In this document: positions 43,496 through 55,612 of the stretch, piece after piece
Position numbering within the stretch: the first letter of the stretch is position 1
Layout: each line of letters begins with the position of its first letter
Assembly (NCBI RefSeq): GCF_002261475.1
Contig: NZ_NEVN01000002.1
Location: forward strand, 419,846-483,845
Origin: Bordetella genomosp. 5
GTDB lineage: Bacteria; Pseudomonadota; Gammaproteobacteria; Burkholderiales; Burkholderiaceae_B
Direction of reading: 5' to 3'
DNA: 64,000 nt
Position numbers and translations under genes: made by a program
Notes under the pieces: model-generated
What the model was told of the DNA's origin: nothing
The model's database searches: none
What the model saw: only the letters and a program-made list of their open reading frames with translations

Positions 43496-44152
43496 ATGAC
43501 TTTTACTTCTGTCCTGTTTTACATACTGGCGTTCGTCCTGGTGGTGGCCGCCTTCCGCGTCATCACCGCGCGCAGCCCGGTCACGGCCGTGCTGCACCTG
43601 ATCCTCGCGTTCTCGAACGCGGCGATGCTGTGGATGCTGCTGGGGGCCGAGTTCCTGGCCCTGCTGCTGGTGCTGGTGTACGTCGGTGCCGTGATGGTGC
43701 TGTTCCTGTTCGTCGTGATGATGCTCGACATCCGGATCGACAACCTGCGCAGCGGCATGAAAACCTACCTGCCGCTGGGCCTCGTGATCGGTCTGGTCAT
43801 GGTGGTCGAGATGTCGTTCGTGCTGTTCGCGACCTGGGGTGATGTCGGCCCGCAAGTCGTTCAGGCTGGCGATTACAACAATGCCCGTGCGCTGGGCGAA
43901 GCGATGTACACGCAGTACGTCTACGGTGTCGAAGTGGGCGCCGCGCTGCTGCTGGTCGGCATGGTGGCGGCGATCGCGCTGACCCTGCGCCGCCGTCGCG
44001 ACGTCAAGTACAACGATCCGGTGGCCGCCGTCCGCGTGCGCGCCAAGGACCGCTTCCGCATGGTCAAGATGACGGCCCAGAGCGACCGCGCGCAAGGCCG
44101 CACGGCCGCGCCGGCCGCCGCCGATGGCGCCGCCCAAGGAGAAAAACAATGA
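43496..44152 (+). CDS. nuoJ: NADH-quinone oxidoreductase subunit J
   Basis: A 218-residue membrane subunit with five helices. The helix with [26 protein letters not shown] (near 55-80) carries the pi-bulge region proposed in coupling. The C-terminal tail of about 45 residues is Arg- and Ala-rich and cytoplasmic, longer than the minimal family but normal in beta-proteobacteria. It overlaps nuoK by four bases. Confidence 0.96.
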   Translation: MTFTSVLFYILAFVLVVAAFRVITARSPVTAVLHLILAFSNAAMLWMLLGAEFLALLLVLVYVGAVMVLFLFVVMMLDIRIDNLRSGMKTYLPLGLVIGLVMVVEMSFVLFATWGDVGPQVVQAGDYNNARALGEAMYTQYVYGVEVGAALLLVGMVAAIALTLRRRRDVKYNDPVAAVRVRAKDRFRMVKMTAQSDRAQGRTAAPAAADGAAQGEKQ

Positions 44153-44457
44153 CGCTGACGCTGGCTCACTACCTGATCCTGGGGGCGATCCTGTTCGCCA
44201 TCGGCATCTTTGGCATTTTCCTCAACCGCCGCAACCTGATCATCCTGCTGATGTCCATCGAGCTCGTGCTCCTGGCCGTCAACATGAACTTCGTGGCGTT
44301 CTCGAGCTGGCACGGCGATACCGCCGGCCAGGTGTTCGTGTTCTTCATCCTGACCGTGGCCGCGGCCGAGGCCGCCATCGGCCTCGCGATCCTGGTGCTG
44401 CTGTTCCGCAACCTGAACACGATCAACGTTGACGATCTCGATCGCCTGAAGGGCTGA
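44149..44457 (+). CDS. nuoK: NADH-quinone oxidoreductase subunit K
   Basis: A 102-residue membrane subunit with three helices (about 5-23, 28-50, 60-84). The conserved buried glutamates are visible in [12 protein letters not shown] and [11 protein letters not shown], part of the proton pathway. It overlaps nuoJ by four bases and is followed by nuoL after 17 bases. Confidence 0.97.
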   Translation: MTLTLAHYLILGAILFAIGIFGIFLNRRNLIILLMSIELVLLAVNMNFVAFSSWHGDTAGQVFVFFILTVAAAEAAIGLAILVLLFRNLNTINVDDLDRLKG

Positions 44458-44474
44458 CGGGGTATTGGAAGAAA

Positions 44475-46507
<2,033 letters not shown>

Positions 46508-46511
<4 letters not shown>

Positions 46512-48010
46512 TGGCAAGCGAGATGGCATCCAACACTTTTCCCTGGCTCACGCTTGCGATCTTCGTTCCGATCGTATTCGGCCTGCTGGTGCTGGCGCTG
46601 GGCCGTGACGACCGTCCCGGCCTGACGCGCGGGCTGTCGCTGATCGGTTCGATCGCGGGCTTCCTGGTCACCATTCCGGTCTACACCGGCTTCGACAAAA
46701 CCACCGCCGCGATGCAGTTCGTCGAGAAGGCGTCCTGGATCGAAGCCTTCAACGTCAACTACCACCTCGGTGTCGACGGCATTTCCGTGTGGTTCGTGCT
46801 GCTCACGGCCTTCATCACCATCATCGTGGTGGTGGCGGGCTGGGAGGTCATCACGAGCCGCGTGTCGCAGTACATGGCCGCCTTCCTGATCCTGTCGGGT
46901 CTGATGGTCGGCGTGTTCGCGGCCCTCGACGGCATGCTGTTCTACGTGTTCTTCGAAGCGACCCTGATCCCGATGTACATCATCGTGGGTGTCTGGGGCG
47001 GTCCGAATCGCGTGTACGCGGCGTTCAAATTCTTCCTCTACACCCTGATGGGCTCGCTGCTCACGCTGGTGGCGTTCATCTATCTCTGGAACGTCTCGGG
47101 TGGTTCGTTCGACATCCTGACCTGGCACCAGACCAAGATCGGCTATACCCCGCAGATCCTGATCTTCCTGGCGTTGCTGGCGGCGTTCGCCGTCAAGGTG
47201 CCGATGTGGCCGGTCCACACCTGGCTGCCCGACGCCCACGTCGAGGCGCCCACGGGCGGCTCGGTGGTGCTGGCCGCGATCATGCTGAAGCTGGGCGCCT
47301 ACGGCTTCCTGCGCTTCTCGCTGCCGATCACGCCCGACGCCTCGCACGCGCTGGCTGGTCTGATGATCACGCTGTCGCTGATCGCGGTGATCTACATCGG
47401 TCTGGTCGCGATCGTCCAGGAAGACATGAAGAAGCTGGTGGCGTATTCGTCGGTGGCTCACATGGGCTTCGTCACGCTGGGCTTCTTCATCTTCAACACG
47501 GCCGGCGTCGAAGGCGCCATCGTGCAGATGGTGTCGCACGGCTTCGTGTCGGGCGCGATGTTCCTGTGTATCGGTGTGCTCTACGACCGCATGCACTCGC
47601 GCCAGATCGCCGATTACGGTGGCGTGATCAACGTCATGCCGCGTTTCGCGACGTTCTTCGTGCTGTTCTCGATGGCCAACAGCGGCCTGCCGGCCACCAG
47701 CGGCTTCGTGGGCGAGTTCATGGTCATCATGGGTGCCGTCGAACACAATTTCTGGGTGGGCCTGCTGGCCGCCACCGCCCTGATCCTGGGTGCGTCGTAC
47801 TCGCTCTGGATGGTCAAGCGTGTCGTCTTCGGCGACATCACCAACGACCACGTGCGTGAGCTCACCGACCTCAACCGCCGCGAGTTCCTGCTTCTCGGCA
47901 TCATGGCGATCGCCGTGTTGTACATGGGGATCTATCCCAAGCCCTTTACCGACGTGATGCACGTGTCGGTCGAGGCCCTGCTGCAACACGTTGCCGTCTC
48001 GAAACTGTAA
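46508..48010 (+). CDS. nuoM: NADH-quinone oxidoreductase subunit M
   Basis: A 500-residue antiporter-like subunit with about 14 helices. FFEATLIPMYIIVGVWGG and WLPDAHVEAPTGGSVVLAAIMLKLGAYGFLRF hold the channel Glu and Lys residues. ATGs at 46508, 46511 and 46523 are in frame; the first overlaps the nuoL stop (ATGA) and is kept, though the family usually starts near the third. Confidence 0.96.
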
Positions 48011-48019
48011 GACTAGACA

Positions 48020-49504
48020 ATGATGCAATCCCACCTCGATTTTGCTCTGGCTGCACCAGAGATCCTGTTGCTGGTCTTGGGGCTGTTCGTCCTGCTCGTC
48101 GACGCGTTCAGCAAGCATCCCCAGCGCATGACCACGTTCGTCCTGACGCTGCTTTCGCTGGCAGTGCTCACGGTGGTCTCGGCCATGCAGTGGGCCGATG
48201 GCGTGACCGGTACCACCTTCCATGGCATGTACGTCACCGATTCGTTCTCGCATCTGCTGAAGATCGTGTCCTACATCGCCGTGGCCGTCACGCTGGTCTA
48301 TGGCCGCGTCTACGCGCAAGACCGTGAAATGCTGCGTGGCGGCGAGCTGTATGTGCTCACGCTGTTCGCGCTGCTGGGTCAGATGGTGATGATCTCGTCG
48401 GGCAACCTGATCTCGATCTACCTCGGTCTCGAGCTCATGTCGCTGGCCCTGTACGCGCTGATCGCGCTGCGTCGCGACGACGCCGTCGCCACCGAGTCCG
48501 CCATGAAGTACTTCGTGCTGGGCGCGCTGGCTTCGGGCTTCCTGCTCTATGGCATGTCCATGGTCTACGGCGCCACCGGCCACCTCGGCATCGCCGAGAT
48601 CGCCGACGTGATCGCCGCGGGCAAGGCACAGCAGCTGGCCCTGGTGTTCGGCATCGTGTTCCTGGTGTCGGGCCTGGCCTTCAAGCTCGGCGCCGTGCCG
48701 TTCCACATGTGGGTTCCCGACGTGTATCAGGGTTCGCCCACGGCCGTCACGCTGATCCTGGGCGGCGCGCCCAAGCTTGCCGCCTTCGCCATGACCATGC
48801 GTCTGCTGGTCGACGGCATGCAGGGCCTGGCCGCCGACTGGCAGCCGATGCTGATGATCCTGGCCGTGCTGTCGCTGGCCATCGGCAACCTGACCGCCAT
48901 CGTCCAGACCAACTTCAAGCGCATGCTCGCCTACTCGACGATCTCGCACATGGGCTTCGTGCTCCTGGCGCTGTCGGCGGGCGTGGTCGAAGGCAAGCCC
49001 GACGCGTGGGCCGCGGCCTACAGCGCCTCGCTGTTCTACATGATCACGTACGTCCTCACGACGCTCGGCAGCTTCGGCATCATCCTGCTGCTGGCGCGCC
49101 AGGGCTTCGAGTGCGAACAGATCGACGACCTGAAGGGCCTGAACCGCCGCAGCCCCTGGCATGCCGCCATCGTGCTGCTGCTGATGTTCTCGCTGGCCGG
49201 TCTGCCGCCGCTGGTGGGCTTCTATGCCAAGCTGGCCGTGCTGCAGGCAGTGGTCGAAGCGGGTCATGTGGCCCTGGCCGTGGTCGCGGTGCTGTTCTCG
49301 CTGATCGGCGCCTTCTACTACCTGCGTGTCGTCAAGGTCGTGTACTTCGACGAACCGGTGGGCGAGCCCGCGCCGCTGCGGGCAGATGCCGCCCAACGCG
49401 GTCTGCTGTCGGTCAACGGCGCCCTGATCCTGATCCTGGGCATTCTGCCCGGCGGTCTGATGGCCCTGTGTCTGCAGGCCATCCAGGGCACGTTCGGTAA
49501 TTAA
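48020..49504 (+). CDS. nuoN: NADH-quinone oxidoreductase subunit N
   Basis: A 494-residue antiporter-like subunit, the last of complex I. About 14 helices; the channel blocks [17 protein letters not shown] and [24 protein letters not shown] are complete. It lies nine bases after nuoM and 11 before the DUF2818 gene, so the latter is co-transcribed. Confidence 0.97.
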   Translation: MMQSHLDFALAAPEILLLVLGLFVLLVDAFSKHPQRMTTFVLTLLSLAVLTVVSAMQWADGVTGTTFHGMYVTDSFSHLLKIVSYIAVAVTLVYGRVYAQDREMLRGGELYVLTLFALLGQMVMISSGNLISIYLGLELMSLALYALIALRRDDAVATESAMKYFVLGALASGFLLYGMSMVYGATGHLGIAEIADVIAAGKAQQLALVFGIVFLVSGLAFKLGAVPFHMWVPDVYQGSPTAVTLILGGAPKLAAFAMTMRLLVDGMQGLAADWQPMLMILAVLSLAIGNLTAIVQTNFKRMLAYSTISHMGFVLLALSAGVVEGKPDAWAAAYSASLFYMITYVLTTLGSFGIILLLARQGFECEQIDDLKGLNRRSPWHAAIVLLLMFSLAGLPPLVGFYAKLAVLQAVVEAGHVALAVVAVLFSLIGAFYYLRVVKVVYFDEPVGEPAPLRADAAQRGLLSVNGALILILGILPGGLMALCLQAIQGTFGN

Positions 49505-49515
49505 AGGACCGGGCT

Positions 49516-49839
49516 GTGAATCAGACCCTGGCAGTCTGGCTGCTCATCGCGCTGGCCCTGGTCAGCGCGAATCTGCCCTTCCTGACCGAACGGGTGTTCG
49601 CGGTGTCGCCCTGGAAGCAGGGCGGGGCCGTGGCGGCCAAGCCGTTCTGGCTGCGCCTGGTCGAGGTGTTCGTCTACTACCTCATCGTCGGCGCGATCGG
49701 CCGGGCCTTCGAAGTCACGCTGGGCAATCCGTTCTCCCAGGCCTGGGAGTTCTACGCGATCACCCTGGCGCTGTACCTGGTGCTGGGGTACCCCGGCTTC
49801 GTGTACCGCTACCTGTATCGCCGGCCCGCCCGCGCCTGA
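49516..49839 (+). CDS. DUF2818 membrane protein of the nuo operon
   Basis: A 107-residue protein with a GTG start and an AGGA site upstream. It has three hydrophobic segments (about 5-22, 50-66, 78-96) and the motif LPFLTERVF with RPFW-like PFWLRLVE, which define DUF2818. The family is found after nuoN in beta-proteobacteria, so a link to complex I assembly or function is likely but unproven. A strong terminator follows. Confidence 0.9.
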   Translation: MNQTLAVWLLIALALVSANLPFLTERVFAVSPWKQGGAVAAKPFWLRLVEVFVYYLIVGAIGRAFEVTLGNPFSQAWEFYAITLALYLVLGYPGFVYRYLYRRPARA

Positions 49840-49849
49840 GCCTGCCCCA

Positions 49850-49881
49850 TGAAAAAAGCCTCCCTCGGGAGGCTTTTTTCA
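49850..49881. terminator. Bidirectional terminator between nuo and serB
   Basis: GCCTCC (49858-49863) pairs with GGAGGC (49868-49873), flanked by A6 and T6, and lies between the convergent nuo operon and serB. It serves both strands. Confidence 0.9.
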
Positions 49882-49934
49882 TGGGCTTGTGATCGGGCGC
49901 GCGGCCCGCGGATCCGATCGCGCGGGTCGGCGGC

Positions 49935-50792
49935 TCAGGCTTCGAACCAGTTCAGAATGCCGTCCAGGCCGCTCACGTTGAGCGCATAGCGCGTCTGCTC
50001 GCGCACGATAGGCTTGGCGTGGTAGGCCACCGGGAAGCCCGCGTGCGACAGCATGGGCAGGTCATTGGCGCCGTCGCCCATCGCGATGATCTGGTCCTGG
50101 CTCGCGCCGTGCTCCCGGGCGAAGGCCTGCAGATGGCGAGCCTTGGCCGCGCCGTCGACGATATCGCCCAGCACCGAGCCGGTCAGCAGCCCCGCGCCGT
50201 CGACTTCGAGCGTGTTGGCGTAGGCGCGATCCAGGCCCAGGCGCGCCTTGAGCTTCTCGGTAAAGAAGGTGAACCCGCCCGAGACCAGCAGCGTCTTGAT
50301 GCCGGCCGCCTGAACCGAGCTCAGCATGCGCTCGGCGCCGGGGTTGAGCTGGAGTTTTTCGTCGTAGACCCGCTGCAACGTGCTGGCCGGCACGCCCTTG
50401 AGCAGGGCCACCCGGCGGCGCAGGCTCTCGGAGAAGTCCTTGATTTCGCCCCGCATGGCGGCCTCGGTGATCTGGGCCACCTTGTCGCCCAGGCCGGCGG
50501 TCGCGGCGATCTCGTCGATGCACTCGATATTGATGAGCGTCGAGTCCATGTCCATCGCCAGCACCTTGCACTGGCCCAGCTTCAGGCCCGGCGCGACGAA
50601 GGCCGCGTCCACGCCGTGACGATCGGCCCAATCGCGCACCTCGGCGCGCGTCGCGTCGTCGCACTCGACCTGGAGCAGCCGCGCGGCCGTCGTGCTGATG
50701 CGGGCGATGCCTTGCGCGCTCGCCAGCGCGGCGAGCTGTTCGGCGTGGCCCACGGTGAGCGCCGGCGATTGAATGATGAGATTCTGGGTCAT
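49935..50792 (-). CDS. serB: Phosphoserine phosphatase
   Basis: A 285-residue HAD-family enzyme that makes serine from phosphoserine, the last step of serine synthesis. The catalytic loop is DMDSTLI with D81 (nucleophile) and D83 (acid). A conserved GFTFF block precedes the lysine, and GDGANDLPML at 239 binds Mg. The N-terminal 75 residues form the small ACT-like part typical of the long SerB form. It lies 12 bases after mfd in the same direction. Confidence 0.95.
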   Translation of the reverse strand: MTQNLIIQSPALTVGHAEQLAALASAQGIARISTTAARLLQVECDDATRAEVRDWADRHGVDAAFVAPGLKLGQCKVLAMDMDSTLINIECIDEIAATAGLGDKVAQITEAAMRGEIKDFSESLRRRVALLKGVPASTLQRVYDEKLQLNPGAERMLSSVQAAGIKTLLVSGGFTFFTEKLKARLGLDRAYANTLEVDGAGLLTGSVLGDIVDGAAKARHLQAFAREHGASQDQIIAMGDGANDLPMLSHAGFPVAYHAKPIVREQTRYALNVSGLDGILNWFEA

Positions 50793-50804
50793 GGGATAGG
50801 GGGG

Positions 50805-53800
50805 TTAGGCCAGCGAGCGCAGCACGGCACGCACGGCGTCGGCGCGCGCATTGACCTGCGGCGCCTTGATTTCGATACGCAGCCGGTCTTGGCCGGACAG
50901 CTTGATATGGCGTTGCTTCTGGACCAGCTCGATGATGCGCAGCGGGTCGACCGAGGTCTTGGGCCCGAACTGCAGCAGCGCCTGCGATTCGCTCGCATCG
51001 ATCTTGACGATGCCCAGCGGTTGGGCGGCCAGGCGCAGGCGATGCGTCATCAGCAGCGTCTGCGCGGCTTCGGGCAGCTTGCCGAAACGATCGATGAGCT
51101 CTTCCTGGATCTGGATCAGATCGTCTTCGTCGGCGGCATGCGCGAGGCGCTTGTAGATGGCGAGGCGGCCGTGCACATCCGGGCAGTAGTCGGAGGGCAG
51201 CAGGGCGGGGGCATGCAGGTTCACCTCGCAGGCGAGGTTGAACGGCGCATCGAGATCGGGCTCTTCGCCCGCCTTCAGCGCCCGCACCGCCTCGTTGAGC
51301 ATCTCGTTGTACATCGAGAAGCCCACTTCCTGGATGTTGCCCGACTGCGAATCGCCCAGAATCTCGCCGGTGCCGCGGATCTCGAGATCGTGCATGGCCA
51401 GATAGAAGCCCGAGCCCAGCTCCTCCATGGCCTGGATGGCTTCGAGGCGCTTCTTGGCATTGCTGGTGATCGCGTCTTCGCCGGGCGTGAGCAGATAGGC
51501 GTAGGCCTGGTGATGCGAGCGACCGACCCGGCCGCGCAACTGGTGCAGCTGCGCCAGCCCGAAACGATCGGCGCGGTGGATCACGATCGTGTTGGCCGAC
51601 GGCACGTCGATGCCGGTCTCGATGATGGTGGTGCACAGCAGGACGTTGTAGCGCTGCTGGTAGAAGCCCTTCATGACCTGTTCGAGCTCGCGCTCGGCCA
51701 TCTGGCCGTGCGCCACGCCGATGCGGGCTTCCGGCACCAGCTCCTCGAGGCGGGCGCGCCGGTTGTGGATCGTCTCGACCTCGTTGTGCAGGAAGTAGGC
51801 CTGGCCGCCGCGCTTGAGCTCGCGCAGCAGCGCTTCGCGGATCGTGCTGCCGTCTTCGCGGCGCACGAAGGTCTTGATCGCCAGGCGCTTCTGCGGCGCG
51901 GTGGCGATCACCGAAAAATCGCGGATCCCTTCGAGCGACATGCCCAGCGTGCGCGGGATCGGCGTGGCGGTGAGCGTGAGGACGTCGACCTCGGCGCGCA
52001 GGGCCTTGAGCGACTCTTTCTGGCGCACGCCGAAACGGTGCTCTTCGTCGATGATGACCAGGCCCAGACGCTTGAAGCGCACGTCTTTGGACAGGATCTT
52101 GTGCGTGCCGATGACGATGTCCACCCGGCCGTCGTTGATGCCTTCGATCGCGCTCGCCACCTCTTTGGCGGAACGGAAACGCGAGAGCTCGACCACGCGC
52201 ACGGGCCAGTCGGCAAAGCGGTCGCTGAACGTCTGCGCGTGCTGCTCCGCCAGCAGGGTGGTGGGGCAGAGCAGGGCGACCTGCTTGCCGTTGGCCACCG
52301 CCAGGAAGGCGGCGCGCAGGGCCACCTCGGTCTTGCCGAAGCCCACGTCGCCACACACCAGCCGATCCATCGGCTGGCCCGAGGTCATGTCCAGGATGAC
52401 GGCCTGGATGGCGGCGGACTGGTCGGGCGTCTCTTCGAAGCCGAAGCCTTCGGCGAAGGCCTCGTAGTCGTTGAGCGGCAGCTTGAACTGATAGCCTTCG
52501 CGCGCGGCGCGCTGGGCATAGAGGGCGAGCAGTTCGGCGGCGGTGTCGCGCACCTGCTTGGCCGCCTTGCGGCGCGCCTTGTCCCACTGGCCCGAACCCA
52601 GGCTGTGCAGCGGCGCGGCCTCGGGGTCGGCGCCGCTGTAGCGCGCGATCACGTGCAACTGCGACACCGGTACGTAAAGGGTGCTGCCATTGGCGTACTC
52701 GAGATGCAGGAACTCCATCTCGCCTTCGCCCATGTCCATGTTGACCAGGCCGTGGTAGCGGCCGATGCCATGCTGGGCGTGGACCACGGGGTCGCCGGCG
52801 CGCAGCTCGGCGAGGTCGCGCACCATCGCTTCGACGTTGCTGGTGCGCTCCTGGGCGCGCTTGCCGCCGCGGCGGGCGGGCGAATTGCCGGGGTAGAGGT
52901 CGTTCTCGGTCAGGAACACCAGGCCGCACTGCGGCAGGCCGAAGCCCGTGGACAGCGGCGCGACGGCCAGGCCGAAGTGGCCCTCGTCACGCAGAAAGCC
53001 CTGAATGTCGTCGGTCTGCACATTGACCGCCACGCCTTGCTCCGCGAGCATCTGGCTGAGCGTCTCGCGCCGGCCCGCCGAATCGGCGCACAGCAGCACG
53101 CGGGCGTCGGTGCGGCCGATCAGCGTGCGCAGCTTGGCGACCGGGTCGTCGGCGCGGCGCGCCACGGCCACGTCGGGCGCCGCGATGAAATCGGGATGCG
53201 GGCGCTCGCTGGTCAGGGCCAGCCGGGCAAACTGGCGAAACCCGGCGTACATGCCTTCGCCATCGAGAAAGAGCGCTTCGGGCGGCAACACAGGCCGCTC
53301 GCGATCGCTCTTCAGGAAGTTATGGCGGCTGGCGGTGTCGTGGGCGAAGCGCTGCATCGCGTCGTCGATGTCGCCCACCGTGACCGTGATGGTGTCTTCG
53401 GCGAGGTAGTCGAACAGCGTGGCGGTATGCTCGAAAAACAGCGGCAGGTAGTATTCGACCCCGGCGAAGGCGATGCCGTTGCCGATGTCCTTGTAGGGCA
53501 GGGCGCGCGAGGGATCACCCTCGAACACCTCGCGGAAGCGGGCCCGGAAATGATTGCGCGCCGCTTCGTCCATCGGGAATTCGCGGCCCGGCAGCAACTG
53601 CACCTGGCCCACCGGATACAGGCTGCGCTGGGTGTCAACGTCGAACGCGCGGATCGATTCGATCTCGTCGTCGAACAGGTCGATGCGGTAGGGCACCACC
53701 GAGCCCATCGGGAACAGGTCGATCAGACCGCCGCGCAGGCAGAACTCGCCCGGCGCCGTCACCTGTGTCACGTGGTTGTAGTTCGCCAGCGTGAGCTGGG

Positions 53801-54269
53801 CGCGCAGCGCCTGTTCGTCGAGCCTGTCGCGCTGCTTGAACGAAAACGTATACGCGGCCAGAAAGGAGGGCGGCGCGAGCCGGTACAGGGCCGTCGTGAT
53901 CGGCACCGTCAGGATGTCGACCTCGTGCAGCATCAGGGCGTGCAGCGTGTGCAGGCGCTCGGAGATCAGGTCCTGGTGCGGCGAGAACGCGTCGTAGGGC
54001 AGGGTTTCCCAGTCGGGCAACTGCCTCACGCGCAGATCGGGCGCGAACTGCGGGATTTCGTCGGTCAGGCGCTGGGCCTCGAGCGGCTCGGCCGTGAACA
54101 CGACCAGCGGGCGGCGCGCCGCCCGCGCCAGATCGGCCAGCAGCCAGCCATCGCCCGAGCCCGGTGGGCGGGGCTGCGCATAGCGCGTGCCGGTTTTGAG
54201 CGCGGCCAGGGTGGCGGCGGTGGACGGTAGGTGCGGCGCCACGGCGGCGGGAGAGGAAGATTCAGCCAT
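50805..54269 (-). CDS. mfd: Transcription-repair coupling factor
   Basis: A 1154-residue DNA translocase that removes stalled RNA polymerase and recruits UvrA. Order: UvrB-like N-terminal module (about 1-350), RNA-polymerase-interaction (CarD-like) domain (about 490-560, with DPVVHAQHGIGRYHGL), SF2 translocase with Walker A GFGKTE near 641 and DEEHRFG near 740, the helicase C-terminal motifs (QLRGRVGRSHHQAYAYLL), and the TRCF domain. The ATG at 54269 gives normal length. It is divergent from ispD with only 29 bases between, so the promoters overlap the coding starts. Confidence 0.97.
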   Translation of the reverse strand: MAESSSPAAVAPHLPSTAATLAALKTGTRYAQPRPPGSGDGWLLADLARAARRPLVVFTAEPLEAQRLTDEIPQFAPDLRVRQLPDWETLPYDAFSPHQDLISERLHTLHALMLHEVDILTVPITTALYRLAPPSFLAAYTFSFKQRDRLDEQALRAQLTLANYNHVTQVTAPGEFCLRGGLIDLFPMGSVVPYRIDLFDDEIESIRAFDVDTQRSLYPVGQVQLLPGREFPMDEAARNHFRARFREVFEGDPSRALPYKDIGNGIAFAGVEYYLPLFFEHTATLFDYLAEDTITVTVGDIDDAMQRFAHDTASRHNFLKSDRERPVLPPEALFLDGEGMYAGFRQFARLALTSERPHPDFIAAPDVAVARRADDPVAKLRTLIGRTDARVLLCADSAGRRETLSQMLAEQGVAVNVQTDDIQGFLRDEGHFGLAVAPLSTGFGLPQCGLVFLTENDLYPGNSPARRGGKRAQERTSNVEAMVRDLAELRAGDPVVHAQHGIGRYHGLVNMDMGEGEMEFLHLEYANGSTLYVPVSQLHVIARYSGADPEAAPLHSLGSGQWDKARRKAAKQVRDTAAELLALYAQRAAREGYQFKLPLNDYEAFAEGFGFEETPDQSAAIQAVILDMTSGQPMDRLVCGDVGFGKTEVALRAAFLAVANGKQVALLCPTTLLAEQHAQTFSDRFADWPVRVVELSRFRSAKEVASAIEGINDGRVDIVIGTHKILSKDVRFKRLGLVIIDEEHRFGVRQKESLKALRAEVDVLTLTATPIPRTLGMSLEGIRDFSVIATAPQKRLAIKTFVRREDGSTIREALLRELKRGGQAYFLHNEVETIHNRRARLEELVPEARIGVAHGQMAERELEQVMKGFYQQRYNVLLCTTIIETGIDVPSANTIVIHRADRFGLAQLHQLRGRVGRSHHQAYAYLLTPGEDAITSNAKKRLEAIQAMEELGSGFYLAMHDLEIRGTGEILGDSQSGNIQEVGFSMYNEMLNEAVRALKAGEEPDLDAPFNLACEVNLHAPALLPSDYCPDVHGRLAIYKRLAHAADEDDLIQIQEELIDRFGKLPEAAQTLLMTHRLRLAAQPLGIVKIDASESQALLQFGPKTSVDPLRIIELVQKQRHIKLSGQDRLRIEIKAPQVNARADAVRAVLRSLA

Positions 54270-54298
54270 CAGGGCGAAGATTATAAAATCTCTTGACC

Positions 54299-55030
54299 AT
54301 GTCTGAACCCCTATCGTCCGCGCTGTGCGCAAATGACCCTCTGATTGCCCTCGTGCCGGCCGCCGGCGTGGGCAGCCGCGCCGCCTCCGACGGCGCCGGG
54401 GTCCCCAAACAATACCGCGCTTTGCGCGGCGAGCCCATGCTGCGCCATGCCGTCCGGGCGCTCCTGGCCGATCCGCGGATCACCCGCGTATTGGTCGCGG
54501 TGAGCGCCACCGACGACTGGGCCGGCGCGGCGCTGCACGGCTTGCCCCGCACCGCCTGGCAGCCCTGCGGCGGCGCCACCCGGGCCGATACCGTGGCCCA
54601 GTCGCTCGACGTGCTGCGGGCCGAGGGCGTTCCGGACAGCGCCTGGGTGCTGGTGCACGACGCGGCGCGGCCGGGCTTGCCCGCGGCGGCGCTGGGCCGG
54701 CTCATCGACGCCTGCCTGCCTCACCCTACGGGCGGCCTGCTCGCGCAGCCGGTGCCCGACACCGTCAAGCAGGCAGCAAGCGGCGATCCCGCCGCGGTGG
54801 CACGCACGATCGATCGCAATGGCCTCTGGCTTGCCCAGACGCCCCAGATGTTCCGCCTGGGTATGCTGAGCGCCGCGCTGGCGCACGCGCGCACCCAGGC
54901 GATCGCCGTGACCGACGAGGCCAGCGCGGTGGAGGCCACCGGCCTCGCGCCCCTACTGGTGCCGGGCTCGGCGCGCAATTTCAAGGTCACCTGGCCTGAA
55001 GATTTCGAGTTGATGGAAAAATGGCTATGA
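54299..55030 (+). CDS. ispD: 2-C-methyl-D-erythritol 4-phosphate cytidylyltransferase
   Basis: A 243-residue enzyme of the MEP isoprenoid pathway that joins CTP to MEP. The nucleotide loop is [20 protein letters not shown], with R27 and K37, and VHDAARP lies near 118. The final block [10 protein letters not shown] and [13 protein letters not shown] are typical. It overlaps ispF by ten bases. An in-frame TTG at 54293 is less likely as start. Confidence 0.95.
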   Translation: MSEPLSSALCANDPLIALVPAAGVGSRAASDGAGVPKQYRALRGEPMLRHAVRALLADPRITRVLVAVSATDDWAGAALHGLPRTAWQPCGGATRADTVAQSLDVLRAEGVPDSAWVLVHDAARPGLPAAALGRLIDACLPHPTGGLLAQPVPDTVKQAASGDPAAVARTIDRNGLWLAQTPQMFRLGMLSAALAHARTQAIAVTDEASAVEATGLAPLLVPGSARNFKVTWPEDFELMEKWL

Positions 55031-55515
55031 ATATTCCCTTTCGCGTCGGTCAAGGCTTCGACGTCCACGCGCTCGTCGAGGGTCGCCCGCTCATCATCGG
55101 CGGCGTCACGATCCCTCACTCCCACGGCCTGCAAGGCCATTCCGACGCCGATGTCCTGCTGCACGCGATCACCGACGCGGTGCTGGGCGCGGCGGGTCTG
55201 GGCGACATCGGCCGGCACTTCCCCGATACCGACCCTGCCTTCAAGGGCGCCGACAGCCGGGTGCTGCTGCGCGAAGCGATGGCACGCGTGAGCGAGGCCG
55301 GATGGCAGGTGGTCAACGTCGACGCGACCGTCCATGCGCAGGCACCCAAGATCGGTCCGCACGCGCCCGGCATGGTGGCCAATGTGGCGGCCGACCTCGG
55401 CCTGTCTCCGGACGCCGTGAACATCAAGGCCAAGACCAACGAGCATCTCGGCTATCTCGGCCGTAAAGAAGGTATTGCGGCCACCGTGGTCGCCCTGATC
55501 GCGCGCCGCGATTGA
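55021..55515 (+). CDS. ispF: 2-C-methyl-D-erythritol 2,4-cyclodiphosphate synthase
   Basis: A 164-residue trimeric zinc enzyme, the next MEP-pathway step after IspE. Zinc ligands are in GFDVHAL (D14, H16) and the later [25 protein letters not shown] block; the C-terminal [16 protein letters not shown] is intact. The ATG at 55021 overlaps ispD; a second ATG at 55027 also fits. It is the usual ispDF pair. Confidence 0.96.
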   Translation: MAMNIPFRVGQGFDVHALVEGRPLIIGGVTIPHSHGLQGHSDADVLLHAITDAVLGAAGLGDIGRHFPDTDPAFKGADSRVLLREAMARVSEAGWQVVNVDATVHAQAPKIGPHAPGMVANVAADLGLSPDAVNIKAKTNEHLGYLGRKEGIAATVVALIARRD

Positions 55516-55612
55516 GCGGCTCGGATACGGGGATGACGGTCCTGGCGGTGTCATGAACACCCGGTAGCATCGCTTGCCGTTGTGTTCAGCCTCAAGTCCG
55601 GAGCCGTCATCC

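Noticed and set aside
50019..54230. Very long open frame on the plus strand opposite mfd and serB
   Set aside because: Its translation is rich in Arg, His, Gln, Val and Gly with no domain pattern, the usual mirror of a high-GC gene. Mfd and SerB on the other strand have complete motifs.
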